Below are positions 1 to 8,363 of a DNA stretch of 64,000 bases, one piece after another; positions within the stretch are counted from its first letter, which is position 1; each line of letters opens with the position of its first letter. This DNA is from a bacterium (GTDB lineage Bacteria; Planctomycetota; Planctomycetia; Planctomycetales; Planctomycetaceae), in NCBI GenBank assembly GCA_016124895.1, contig WGMU01000018.1, positions 62,001-126,000 on the forward strand. The letters are read 5' to 3'. Below the pieces are notes generated by a model that saw only the letters and a list, made by a program, of their open reading frames with translations, had not been told where the DNA came from and did no database searches. The position numbers and the translations under genes were made by a program.

Positions 1-555
1 AGCCGACATGGAGATCGAGCACAGCGGCGTGCGGCGGACGCCGGTGTAGACCAGCTCGCCCGAGATCAGTCGCTCGCCGTCGGTGCGGCCAGTCGGGGCT
101 GGCAGTCCGTCAATAATTGGGATGATGTCGGTCGTCGTTGAGCCGATGTCGATCAGCAGGGCGCAGCCGGTCGGAACCAGTCGACCGACAAAAGTTGCCA
201 GCGCGTGCCAGTTGGCGGCGGCGGTCAGCAAAGGGAACTCGCGGGCGACATCGACATCGACGAACTCGCCGGCCGTCTGCCAGACTGCGACGGGCAGACC
301 GCCTGCGACTTCGGTCACGGCGGTCAGAATCGCGTCAACGCCTTCCGCCTTCGTGCCAAAACAGTCAGCGAGTTCGGCGGTCATCGTGACGGCCAGGCCC
401 TGACACGGTAGCCAGTCGGCGATCAGCTCACGAATCACCTCGGCCAGCCGGTCGGGTTCGCGCCAGACGGGAAAGGGAACTGACCGGCAGGGTCCGTCGC
501 TGTGAGCGGCCTTCAGGTTCGCTCCGCCAATGTCCAGACCAATCGCATGGGGCAT
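1..555 (-). CDS. H4MPT-linked C1-transfer pathway protein (hydantoinase/ASKHA-like), 3' part outside window
   Basis: Open reading frame of 185 codons read from an ATG at 555 and running off the left edge, so the C-terminal part is missing. The N-terminus [20 protein letters not shown] is an ASKHA-type phosphate-binding loop. A second nucleotide-binding segment, [13 protein letters not shown], lies near residues 138-150 and is followed by a [13 protein letters not shown] segment. This arrangement matches the family usually annotated as H4MPT-linked C1 transfer pathway protein, related to hydantoinase A and the methanofuran-biosynthesis protein MfnF. Planctomycetes are known to carry tetrahydromethanopterin-linked C1 genes. 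The enzymatic role in bacteria is inferred. No neighbouring C1 gene is visible, because the operon would continue leftwards. Confidence 0.8.
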   Translation of the reverse strand, partial: MPHAIGLDIGGANLKAAHSDGPCRSVPFPVWREPDRLAEVIRELIADWLPCQGLAVTMTAELADCFGTKAEGVDAILTAVTEVAGGLPVAVWQTAGEFVDVDVAREFPLLTAAANWHALATFVGRLVPTGCALLIDIGSTTTDIIPIIDGLPAPTGRTDGERLISGELVYTGVRRTPLCSISMSA

Positions 556-887
556 CGGTGACTCGGGTTTGTCGTATCGTGCGGAATATGGAGGCGACGC
601 GGAGACGGAATCGAGCGGTACGGCATTCTGCGTGACAATTCCGCGTGATTCCGGAGCTTCGTCAGACAGGAACAGTGACGAAATCGATCCCCGTCTAACA
701 ACTGTCACGCGCGATCGTTAAACAGGAGGTCAGTGGCGTTGCGGCTGCTGCGCACGACCTGGCATAATGTCGCCACACCAGCTTCGGTCACCAGTCGGCG
801 CAGTCAGACAGACACTGCTCGTCGCCTTCTTCCCGCCGAATCCGACCGAACCGTCAGTTCACAATGCCTCAGCCAGTGGAATTCCTC
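556..887. other. Intergenic region between divergent genes, no gene found
   Basis: This 332-base gap separates the leftward C1-transfer gene from the rightward secretin-like gene, so it should hold both promoters. A good Shine-Dalgarno-like AGGAGG occurs at 724-729. The frame it would serve (GTG at 733) gives an Arg/Ser-rich product that looks like an out-of-frame shadow of the next gene. No convincing sigma-70 boxes or structured RNA were seen. Confidence 0.4.
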
Positions 888-3800
888 ATGCGGGCTTGTA
901 CCTCAGCGTTCCGATCGGCCGCAGTCTTCCGGGCAGTTGTTTTCGCGGTTGCCCTGCTTTCCGGGTCAGTCGCATCTGCGCAGGAAGAGATCCGAGTCAC
1001 GACTCCGGACGGAAGAGCGCTGCCGCCGGGAGCCGTCATCCGTGGGCGGCCGGTTCCGGGCGGGCAGCCGATGCCGGCTCAGCCTGGCCAGCCGGGGAAT
1101 CAGCCCGGTAAGCCGGACGAGAAGAAGCCAGAGGGCGATAAAAAGCCGGAAGGCGACAAACCGGACGCGTCAAAGACGCCCGACGTGATCTCGCGGCCGG
1201 ACCAGCCCGAGTCGCCACCCGATCCCAAAGAGCTGCAGGTCCGTCCGAATGCGGCTGGAAAGCTGACACTCAACTTCACCGGACAGCCGTGGCCAGGCGT
1301 GCTCAAGTGGCTGGCCGAAGTCTCGAACGTCAGCCTTGACTGGCAGGAACTGCCAGGCGGGTTTCTGAACCTGGTCACTCAGCGCGAATACACCGTTCCG
1401 GAAGTACGCAACCTGATCAACCGGCATCTGCTGGCCCGCGGCTACACGCTGCTGCACCGCGGCGAGCTGATGACCGTCGCAAAGATCGAGAAGCTCAACC
1501 CGGCGCTGGTGCCACGGGTTTCGCCGAGCGACCTTGACAGCCTTGACGATTACGAGTTCGCCAAAGTGTCGTTCCCGCTGCGCTGGATGCTCGCTGAAGA
1601 GGCGACGGAAGAACTGAAGCCGATGCTCAGTCCGAACGGCAAGCTGACGGCGCTGAAGACGACGAACCGAATCGAAGCAATCGACGCGATCATCAACCTG
1701 CGCGAGATCAACACCGTGCTTGAACAGGAGCAGTCGAACGAAGGCGAAGAACGACTGGTGCGGCCTTTCGAGCTGAAGTTTGCGCGTGCGGAAGAAGTCG
1801 CCGGCCAGCTCAAGGAACTGCTGGGACTCAAAAAAGAGTCAGCTCCGATGACCCCTCAGCAGATGCAGCAGATGCAGCAGATGGCCCAGCAGCGGGCGCA
1901 GCAGAATGGCGGTAAGGGCGGGGGACCGCAGAAAGAGCCGGAGATCAGCATCGTCGCGGTGTCGCGCGAAAACGTCATTCTGGTCAACGCTCCGCCCGAC
2001 AAGATGGCGATGGTCGAGCAGGCGATCGAGATTCTCGATCAGCGTTCCGACGACTCGTACAGCGGCATCGGGGCGCTGGGGGAGACCGAGGTTTACCGGC
2101 TCTCGCACATCGATCCGGAACAGTTCATTGAGATGATGCAGGACATGGGAGCGATCTCGCCCCGAACAAGAATTCAGCCGGACAAACGCCGGCGGGCCGT
2201 CATCGTGACTGGTTCGCGGTCCGATCACATCATCGTCGAAGTGCTGATTAAGAAGCTCGACAGCCGCACGCGGACGTTTCACGTCATCCCGCTGCGCAAG
2301 CACGACGCTGAGTACGTCGCCGGCTCGATCCGCTTCATGATGGGTGAGGAAAAGGAAGAGGATAATCAGCAGTCGTCACGCCGCAGCTACTTCTTTTTCT
2401 CACCGTTCGGCAGCCGGAATAACGAGGAGCAGTACGACGACGGCGACAAGTTCCGCGTCGATGCCGACGTCGAATACAACCGGCTGCTGCTGTGGTGCAA
2501 CGAGATGGAGAAGCAGGCGGTTGATGAGCTGCTCGTCAAGCTCGGCGAGATGCCGATGCCTGGCGGCAACCCGGCGCGCCGGCGCGTCCTCAACGTCGAG
2601 AATCTCGAAGACGCCGTCAGGTTGATCGAACAGCTCCAGCAGGCCTGGCCGAATCAGAGCCGCAATCCGCTGAAGATTGCTCCGCTGCCGGAACTGCCGA
2701 AAAAGGAAGAACCAGAGGTTCCTGTCGCCCCTCAGTCGCCGGATAAGGTCGAGCCAGTTCGCAAAGCAGAGTCCGATGCGCGCAGCGTCAACGCGCCGGC
2801 CAGCGTGAGGCCAACGCCAGGCAAGCAGTCCGGCGGCGACAGCAGAACGGTGCTTCGGGCACGCGACATTTTCGGACAGCCGTCGCAGGATCCCTCTGAG
2901 GATGACCAGGCGGAGTCAAACGCGTTCATCGCGGGAGAACGTGTTCCCGAATGGCCAGCTCGCCGCGAAGTCTTCCGGCTGCTGGAAGTCAGTCAGCGCG
3001 ATGTTCCGGAGCCAGGCTCAGAGAGTGGTCTCGCGGCCGAAGACTCGACAGCCGAGGATGAACCCACAGCGGATCCTGCCGCAGAGCAGCCCGAAACAGA
3101 CAAACCTGCCGCTGGTCAATCTGCTGCCCCGAACCGATCACCACAGCCAGACGATCGCCTGAGAAGGTTGCTTGAACAGCTTCGCAGCCAGAACAGACGG
3201 TCGGAATCGCAACCGGACGACGAAGCATCGAGCGAGCCCGCCCCGATCAACGTGCGTGTCGGAGCCGACGGACAGATCTACCTCGAGTCCGACGACACCG
3301 CGGCACTCGACCTGTTCGAGGATATGCTCAACGAGTACGCCCCACCGAAACGCGACTGGCACGTGTTCGAACTCAAGTACCCCAATACCTGGGCGTACGG
3401 CATCGAGGTCATCCTTAAAGACATCTTCAAGGAGGAGATCGAGGCCGACGAAAAGGGCGGCATGGAGTACAGCCCGTTCTGGGGTTTCTATCCGAAGACA
3501 AGTTCGGATCGGGGGCCAGCGTCGCTGTCACGTCGCAAGCCGCTGAAGATTATCTCCGACCGCGATTCGCATACGATTCTGGTGCAGGGAGCATCGAAAG
3601 ATCAGTTGGTGATGATCGAGGACCTGATCGCGATTTACGACAAGCCGACGTCGACTGAGCCCGCTTCGATCCGTCGGACGAAAGTCATTCCCATCAAGTA
3701 CTCGAAAGCGAACACGATCGCTGAAGCAGTCAAAGACGTTTACCGCGATCTGCTCAGCGAAAACGACAAAGCGTTGCAGTCCGGCAAGAAAGACGACAAG

Positions 3801-4190
3801 GAACGACCGTCGGAACGCAGCTACACTTACATTTACGGCGGTGGCGGAGACAACGCCGACCAGGAACAGGAACAGCCAATCCGTTTCAAGGGACTGCTTT
3901 CGATCGGTGTCGACGAGTTATCGAACAACCTCGTCGTGTCGGCGTCTCAAGGACTGCTGGACAACGTCACGCTGATCGTCGAAGCGCTCGACGAAGCCGC
4001 CCGGCCGAACTCGTCCGTCCAGGTTATCCATCTCGATTCGCGCGTCAACGCACGCCTGCTGCGCGAAAAGCTGCACGGCATCTTCGGGCCCAAAGCTAAG
4101 CCCGACCAGAAGGGCGAGCAGCATAAAAACCAGCCGGGACAGAATGGCCAGAACGGCCAGCCGCAGCAGCCTAACGTCCAGGTTCAGTAG
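888..4190 (+). CDS. Large exported protein with repeated secretin N-domain (NolW-like) modules, no pore domain
   Basis: About 1100 residues. The start at 888 is preferred because it puts a signal peptide (hydrophobic core AVVFAVALL, probable cleavage after SVASA) at the very N-terminus; an in-frame ATG at 864 adds eight residues. A Pro/Gly/Lys-rich linker (about 45-115) is followed by at least five beta-alpha-beta modules. Each pairs a segment like FELKFARAEEVAGQLKELL with one like ISIVAVSRENVILVNAPPDK, the pattern of secretin N-domains. A Gln/Met-rich stretch lies near residue 330, and acidic Pro-rich linkers separate the modules around 620-790. The tail is Gln/Asn/Gly-rich. No C-terminal secretin beta-barrel domain is recognisable, so this is probably a periplasmic oligomerising or scaffold protein, not a secretion pore. 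A strong terminator follows, so it appears to be a single-gene unit. Exact function is unknown. Confidence 0.75.
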   Translation: MRACTSAFRSAAVFRAVVFAVALLSGSVASAQEEIRVTTPDGRALPPGAVIRGRPVPGGQPMPAQPGQPGNQPGKPDEKKPEGDKKPEGDKPDASKTPDVISRPDQPESPPDPKELQVRPNAAGKLTLNFTGQPWPGVLKWLAEVSNVSLDWQELPGGFLNLVTQREYTVPEVRNLINRHLLARGYTLLHRGELMTVAKIEKLNPALVPRVSPSDLDSLDDYEFAKVSFPLRWMLAEEATEELKPMLSPNGKLTALKTTNRIEAIDAIINLREINTVLEQEQSNEGEERLVRPFELKFARAEEVAGQLKELLGLKKESAPMTPQQMQQMQQMAQQRAQQNGGKGGGPQKEPEISIVAVSRENVILVNAPPDKMAMVEQAIEILDQRSDDSYSGIGALGETEVYRLSHIDPEQFIEMMQDMGAISPRTRIQPDKRRRAVIVTGSRSDHIIVEVLIKKLDSRTRTFHVIPLRKHDAEYVAGSIRFMMGEEKEEDNQQSSRRSYFFFSPFGSRNNEEQYDDGDKFRVDADVEYNRLLLWCNEMEKQAVDELLVKLGEMPMPGGNPARRRVLNVENLEDAVRLIEQLQQAWPNQSRNPLKIAPLPELPKKEEPEVPVAPQSPDKVEPVRKAESDARSVNAPASVRPTPGKQSGGDSRTVLRARDIFGQPSQDPSEDDQAESNAFIAGERVPEWPARREVFRLLEVSQRDVPEPGSESGLAAEDSTAEDEPTADPAAEQPETDKPAAGQSAAPNRSPQPDDRLRRLLEQLRSQNRRSESQPDDEASSEPAPINVRVGADGQIYLESDDTAALDLFEDMLNEYAPPKRDWHVFELKYPNTWAYGIEVILKDIFKEEIEADEKGGMEYSPFWGFYPKTSSDRGPASLSRRKPLKIISDRDSHTILVQGASKDQLVMIEDLIAIYDKPTSTEPASIRRTKVIPIKYSKANTIAEAVKDVYRDLLSENDKALQSGKKDDKERPSERSYTYIYGGGGDNADQEQEQPIRFKGLLSIGVDELSNNLVVSASQGLLDNVTLIVEALDEAARPNSSVQVIHLDSRVNARLLREKLHGIFGPKAKPDQKGEQHKNQPGQNGQNGQPQQPNVQVQ

Positions 4191-4248
4191 CTGGGGACAA
4201 CTTGAGGCCGCTGCTTGAGCGGCTGAACGCAAAACGCCATAGTCCGAA

Positions 4249-4285
4249 ACGCTCCTGCGATGCGTCGTCAGGAGCGTCTTTTTTT
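4249..4285 (+). terminator. Rho-independent terminator after the secretin-like gene
   Basis: A perfect 9-base stem (ACGCTCCTG at 4249-4257 with CAGGAGCGT at 4269-4277) encloses an 11-base loop. It is followed immediately by C and a run of seven T. It lies 59 bases after the stop codon and separates this gene from the J-domain gene. Confidence 0.9.
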
Positions 4286-4400
4286 ACCGGACTGACAGCC
4301 TCGGAGTGCGGCGGTAACTGGCTGGCTGCCGGATCGGCATCCGAGTTGCACCGTTGCGCAGCGGGAACTGGCTACTGCCACGCGGGCAGGATGAGTGACA

Positions 4401-5336
4401 ATGTCGGATGACTATTACAACGTGCTAGGCGTTCAGAAGGGGGCCTCGGCGGACGAAATCCGCAAGGCATACCGCAAGCTCTCGCGCGAAAATCACCCGG
4501 ACGTCAAACCGGACGACAAAGCCGCAGCCGAGAAGTTCAAGCAGGTCCAGGAAGCGTATTCGGTTCTCAGCGACGACGAGAAACGGCAGAAGTACGACCG
4601 CTTCGGACAGGCCGCGTTTCAGGGCGGCCGCGGCAGCGGGCCGGCCTGGACCGGCAGCGGGCCAGTCGATCTCGGCGATCTGTTCGGTGGAGCTGGCGGC
4701 GTTGATCTCGGTGATATTCTCGGCGGCGCGTTTGGATCAGGTGCGTTCGGCGGAGCACGTACTCAACGTCGCGGCCCGGCGCGTCCGCAGAAAGGTCAGG
4801 ACGCCGAAACGTCGATCGATATCCCGTTTACAACGGCAGCCGAAGGCGGCACGTATGATCTGACGATCTCGATTGGTGGTAAGAGCGAGCGGCTGACCGT
4901 CCGCATCCCGGCGGGCATCGAGTCCGGCAAGTCGATCCGGCTGAGCGGTCAGGGGCACCCCGGCATGAACGGCGGACCGAATGGCGACCTCCTCGTGAAG
5001 GTTCGCGTTGCCGCGCATCCGTGGTTTCGTCGCGAAGGCAGCAGCCTGTTTGTCGACGTCCCTGTCACGCTGGCTGAAGCTGCGCTGGGCGCAAAGGTTG
5101 ACGTCCCGACGCTCAGTGAAGGCCGCGTTACGGTCACAGTTCCGGCCGGTGCATCAAGCGGCACGAAACTGCGACTCCGCGAGAAGGGCGTCGTCGACCC
5201 AAAGACGAAACAGCGCGGCGACCTGTTTGCGGTGCTGAAGATTGTCGTTCCGAAAGATCTCGACAACGAAAGCCGACGGCTGCTTGAAGAGTTCGCTGCT
5301 CGCAACCCAACCGACCCGCGCGTCGAGCTGTGGTAA
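4401..5336 (+). CDS. J-domain co-chaperone, CbpA/DnaJ type without zinc finger
   Basis: Protein of 311 residues. The ATG at 4401 ([16 protein letters not shown]) begins exactly at the J-domain, with GGCAGG about ten bases upstream; a GTG two codons earlier in frame is less likely. The J-domain (about 4-70) has the essential HPD tripeptide at residues 32-34. It is followed by a Gly/Phe-rich linker (75-125) and two beta-rich C-terminal substrate-binding domains (about 135-305), with motifs such as [22 protein letters not shown]. The four CxxCxGxG zinc repeats of canonical DnaJ are absent, so this is the type II (CbpA-like) class. It should stimulate DnaK ATPase and present unfolded clients in the cytoplasm. 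It is bounded by terminators on both sides and so is probably monocistronic. Confidence 0.93.
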   Translation: MSDDYYNVLGVQKGASADEIRKAYRKLSRENHPDVKPDDKAAAEKFKQVQEAYSVLSDDEKRQKYDRFGQAAFQGGRGSGPAWTGSGPVDLGDLFGGAGGVDLGDILGGAFGSGAFGGARTQRRGPARPQKGQDAETSIDIPFTTAAEGGTYDLTISIGGKSERLTVRIPAGIESGKSIRLSGQGHPGMNGGPNGDLLVKVRVAAHPWFRREGSSLFVDVPVTLAEAALGAKVDVPTLSEGRVTVTVPAGASSGTKLRLREKGVVDPKTKQRGDLFAVLKIVVPKDLDNESRRLLEEFAARNPTDPRVELW

Positions 5337-5360
5337 CCTCGGTCGGAGACCGCGCAGCAG

Positions 5361-5392
5361 AACAGCCCGGCCGAAGTTTCGACCGGGCTGTT
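5361..5392. terminator. Hairpin between convergent genes, probable terminator
   Basis: A perfect 10-base stem (AACAGCCCGG at 5361-5370 and CCGGGCTGTT at 5383-5392) with a 12-base loop sits 24 bases after the J-domain gene stop and 37 bases before the end of the leftward gene. Only a short T-rich tail (GAGTTT) follows on the plus strand, so termination strength is uncertain. Confidence 0.6.
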
Positions 5393-5429
5393 GAGTTTGC
5401 CGTTCGGGCAACGAGGCCGCCCGGCGTTG

Positions 5430-7226
5430 TCACTCAGCGTCAGACTCTTCCGTCACATACACCGACGGAGCGATTGAGAACTGGTCGAGCGTCTGCTGCG
5501 AGCTGAACAGGAAGAGGCGGTTCCGATACCAGACCGCGTGGTCGAGCGTGCCTTCGATCTCAAACTCATCCTGTGCGGCCACGACGTCAATGCCCGCTTT
5601 CGCCGGAGCGTACAGCTCTGGAGCCGCCTGGAACTTCTTCAACGCTTCCGCTGACGAGAAGTTGTAGGTTCGGCCTTCAAATTCGGCTTTGAACTGCGGG
5701 ACTGAATCGATCAGGTCCCGCTTGTCACGCAGAGCCACCGGGCAGAAGCCTTTCAGGCCTTTGAGTTCCTGACGTGCGGCGATCTTCTGCAGTTTTGATT
5801 TGGCGTCGACTTCCGGTGACTTTTCAGCCGGTTTGATTTCCGGCAGTTCGGCCGACGGAGCCGGCTCGTCCGGCTTCTCTTCGACAATCGGCAGTTCGGC
5901 AGGCTCGGGCAGCAGGCCAATCTCCGGCAGTGCCGGAACCGAGGGCAGCGAGTCTGCGTCTTTTGTTTCAGCAGGTTTTGTCTCGACGGGCTGCGTAGCT
6001 GTCGTTTCCGTCAGATCGAGCGTCGGCAGTTCCGGCAGACTGGGAGCTTCTGCTTTCTTTTCCGCCGGAGTGTCCGGCAGCGATGGTGCTTCCAGCGGCG
6101 CCGGTTCGGACTCCAGAGCCAGGCCAGAGAACGGAGTCTCTTCTTTCGCAACCGGCTTTGCTTTCTGTCCATCGGCTTCGGCTTCGGACACTTCCGGGAA
6201 CGGATTGGCCAGCACATCGTCGATCGACGGAATGTCGTCGAGCGTCGGAATCTCTGGCGTCGGCGTTTTACCAATCGGCTCGTCGCTCAAGTCACTGCTG
6301 ATCTGCGGCAGGACTGCATCATTCGGCAGCGAGATTTCCGGCAGCTCGACGGCAGGCTTGAAAGACGGCAGTTCATCCTGCGCCTGTTCGATCGCCTGGA
6401 TGGCTTCCCTCTGTGACTCTTCCGACAGCAGTTGAGGTTCGGCAGCCGGAATCTGAGCACCGCGTGTCGGCTGAGCGTTGAACTGCTGATGAATCCGCGA
6501 CTGCTCCTGACGCACCGCCGCCGGCATCTTTTCAACGTGGTCAGGACGTTCGTCGCCAGCCTTACTGCCTTTGTTGAACGGCGAGATCTTGCTGAAGAAT
6601 CGCTTGAACGGGTTGTTCGAAACCTGTCGGATCGGATCGGGATCGCTGGCGGCTGCTTTCGGGAGCGGCGGTATCTCCTGCTGAAGACTGGTTTCGGGCA
6701 GAGCACCGAGATCCATCGGCGGCATTTCCTGACCGTTCTCGCGATAAAGTTCTTCAAGCCGCTGCTGTACGGCACTCCGACCGTCGTCAGCCCGCGGTGT
6801 CACGATCTGCTGGGGCGGCTGCTCTTTGACGGGCCGCTGAAACAGCGAAGGAAACAGTGTGCTGCGCGCTGGTCGCGACTTGCTGATCGCATCACGAACG
6901 GCCGGCCGTTCAATCAGTTTGCGCGGCTCAGCCGTCGATGAACCGTCGGCCGAAACGACTTCATTTGAGACCTGTCGAATGCCCGAGTCCGCGGCAATCG
7001 AATCGGCTTCGATCTGCGAATCCGTCCGGGGAGCCTGCGAGAACAGCGACTGAAGTGAACTGTGCTTTGGTCGCCGTTTGGTGGCCGTCGATTCAGCGGT
7101 GGCACTCTGCGTGCCGGCGGCAACGGTTTTTGTGAATGGCGTTTTGCACGCGTGGAAGGTTGTCGCGATGACCAGCCCTGCGGCCGCGCTGAGCACCCAT
7201 GCTCGAACAGAGAATCCAATCTTCAC
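5430..7226 (-). CDS. Exported Pro/Glu-rich protein with C-terminal YHS-like domain
   Basis: Protein of 598 residues starting MKIGFSVRAWVLSAAAGLVI. The N-terminal hydrophobic segment ends in TFHAC, a weak lipobox, so it is either a lipoprotein or an anchored/exported protein. Residues about 30-480 are a low-complexity linker rich in Pro, Glu, Ala and Leu (repeats like LPEIPTLDD), probably unstructured. The C-terminal about 110 residues contain a Cys in GFCPVALRD (near 492), an EGRTYNFSSAEALKKFQ segment and PELYAPA. This is the pattern of YHS/TRASH-type metal-associated domains. A second, Cys-less repeat (NRLFLFSSQQTLDQF) follows. Role unknown; metal binding outside the cytoplasm is a guess from the domain. 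It is transcribed convergently to the J-domain gene. Confidence 0.65.
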   Translation of the reverse strand: MKIGFSVRAWVLSAAAGLVIATTFHACKTPFTKTVAAGTQSATAESTATKRRPKHSSLQSLFSQAPRTDSQIEADSIAADSGIRQVSNEVVSADGSSTAEPRKLIERPAVRDAISKSRPARSTLFPSLFQRPVKEQPPQQIVTPRADDGRSAVQQRLEELYRENGQEMPPMDLGALPETSLQQEIPPLPKAAASDPDPIRQVSNNPFKRFFSKISPFNKGSKAGDERPDHVEKMPAAVRQEQSRIHQQFNAQPTRGAQIPAAEPQLLSEESQREAIQAIEQAQDELPSFKPAVELPEISLPNDAVLPQISSDLSDEPIGKTPTPEIPTLDDIPSIDDVLANPFPEVSEAEADGQKAKPVAKEETPFSGLALESEPAPLEAPSLPDTPAEKKAEAPSLPELPTLDLTETTATQPVETKPAETKDADSLPSVPALPEIGLLPEPAELPIVEEKPDEPAPSAELPEIKPAEKSPEVDAKSKLQKIAARQELKGLKGFCPVALRDKRDLIDSVPQFKAEFEGRTYNFSSAEALKKFQAAPELYAPAKAGIDVVAAQDEFEIEGTLDHAVWYRNRLFLFSSQQTLDQFSIAPSVYVTEESDAE

Positions 7227-7700
7227 AGCTCTCTCCCTGTCAATCCCTTGTGAAAGGCTGGTGCAATCCCGCTTGGCGGTCCGCCGACTCGGTCCAGGTC
7301 AGTCGGGCAGCCGTCGTGTGCTGACAGCATCCGTGTCTGTCGCGACTGGCAGAATCCCTCCACCCGTCAACTTCCTATCAGACACAGAGTCTTATCGACG
7401 GCTCGCCCGGCAGGTTTTGACGCAGCCTGAGTCGGAACAGCCGATTCGAGACGCGTGACGCAATCGATCGATACGACCACTACAACAGGCAGACTTTCTG
7501 CAGCTTCTCCAGTTTGAAACTGAAGCTGGTCCAACCGCGCGGAGACGAGCCCTCCCTGCTGTACCAGCGGCTGGTGGCCTGTCAGCTCGCCGTATTCGCG
7601 TGGCTCGTGCCAGGAGTTTTCGGGAATTCTCTGGATCCCTGTAAGATCGCACCGCTGCCGGTTGTGCTACTTCTGTCCCGTCCCGCGAAGGAAGCCGTGA
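7227..7700. other. Intergenic region between divergent genes, no gene found
   Basis: 474 bases between the leftward YHS-like gene and the rightward sigma factor gene. Short frames here are Arg/Ser-rich or overlap the sigma factor start, and none has a ribosome binding site with a plausible product. It presumably holds the promoters of both units. No strong hairpin or repeat was seen. Confidence 0.4.
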
Positions 7701-8297
7701 GTGCCTGCGACGCCGGAAACACGACCGAGCCTCATCCTCCGCCTGCGGGATCCGCAGGACGAACAGGCGTGGGCCGAGTTTCTCGAACTCTACCAGCCGT
7801 TGATTGAGCGGCTTGGTCGACGCAAGGGGCTGCAGGATGCCGATGTGCGGGAGTTGGTGCAGGACGTTCTGGTGTCCGTGGCCGGAGCCGTTGAACGCTG
7901 GGAGCCGTCACCGGACCGAGGCAGCTTTTGCGGCTGGCTGGCGACGATCATCCGCAACCTGACGATCAATCTGCTGAAACGCGAAGCCCGGCATCCGCGC
8001 GGATCCGGCGACAGTGACTTTCAACAACTGCTCGAACAACAGCCCGATCCGCACTGCGGAACGACGGCCCTGTTCGACCTCGAATACCGACGGCAGCTCT
8101 TCCACTGGGCGGCCGAGCGAATCTGCCACGAGTTTCAACCGTCGACCTGGTCGGCGTTCTGGACGACCTGCGTCGAGGGGCAGCCTGTCGACGCTGCGGC
8201 CAGCGGACTCGAAATGTCCCGCGGAGCGGTTTACGTCGCGCGCAGCCGCGTGATGGCCCGCCTGCGGGAAGTGATCGAGCGGCGGCAGCGGGAGTGA
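7701..8297 (+). CDS. ECF-family RNA polymerase sigma factor (kinase-associated planctomycete type)
   Basis: Protein of 198 residues. The GTG at 7701 is chosen because a GAAGGA ribosome binding site lies just upstream and the protein then begins directly with sigma region 2 (SLILRLRDPQDEQAWAEF). Region 2 continues with DADVRELVQDVLVSV and GWLATIIRNLTINLLKREAR. Region 4 is at the C-terminus (about 135-195), with the helix-turn-helix segment AAASGLEMSRGAVYVARSRV. No classical membrane anti-sigma gene follows. The next gene, 66 bases downstream, is a Ser/Thr kinase with an N-terminal zinc-finger-like segment, an arrangement well known in planctomycetes in which the kinase is thought to control the sigma factor. 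Regulon unknown. Confidence 0.9.
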   Translation: MPATPETRPSLILRLRDPQDEQAWAEFLELYQPLIERLGRRKGLQDADVRELVQDVLVSVAGAVERWEPSPDRGSFCGWLATIIRNLTINLLKREARHPRGSGDSDFQQLLEQQPDPHCGTTALFDLEYRRQLFHWAAERICHEFQPSTWSAFWTTCVEGQPVDAAASGLEMSRGAVYVARSRVMARLREVIERRQRE

Positions 8298-8363
8298 TTC
8301 AGAGTCTCGGCTGTCTCTCCACTTTTCAAATCGCAGATTTCAGATTTCAAACTCAGCAAATCA

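Noticed and set aside
733-1188. Plus-strand frame with a strong AGGAGG upstream
   Set aside because: The product is Arg/Ser-rich without any domain and mostly overlaps the secretin-like gene in another frame; the spacing to the GTG is only three bases.
1855-1905. CAG-rich tandem tract
   Set aside because: It is a Gln/Met-rich coding segment inside the secretin-like gene, with irregular units; not a separate repeat locus.
7514-7807. 97-codon plus-strand frame before the ECF sigma gene
   Set aside because: Overlaps the sigma factor start in another frame and has no ribosome binding site or recognisable sequence.
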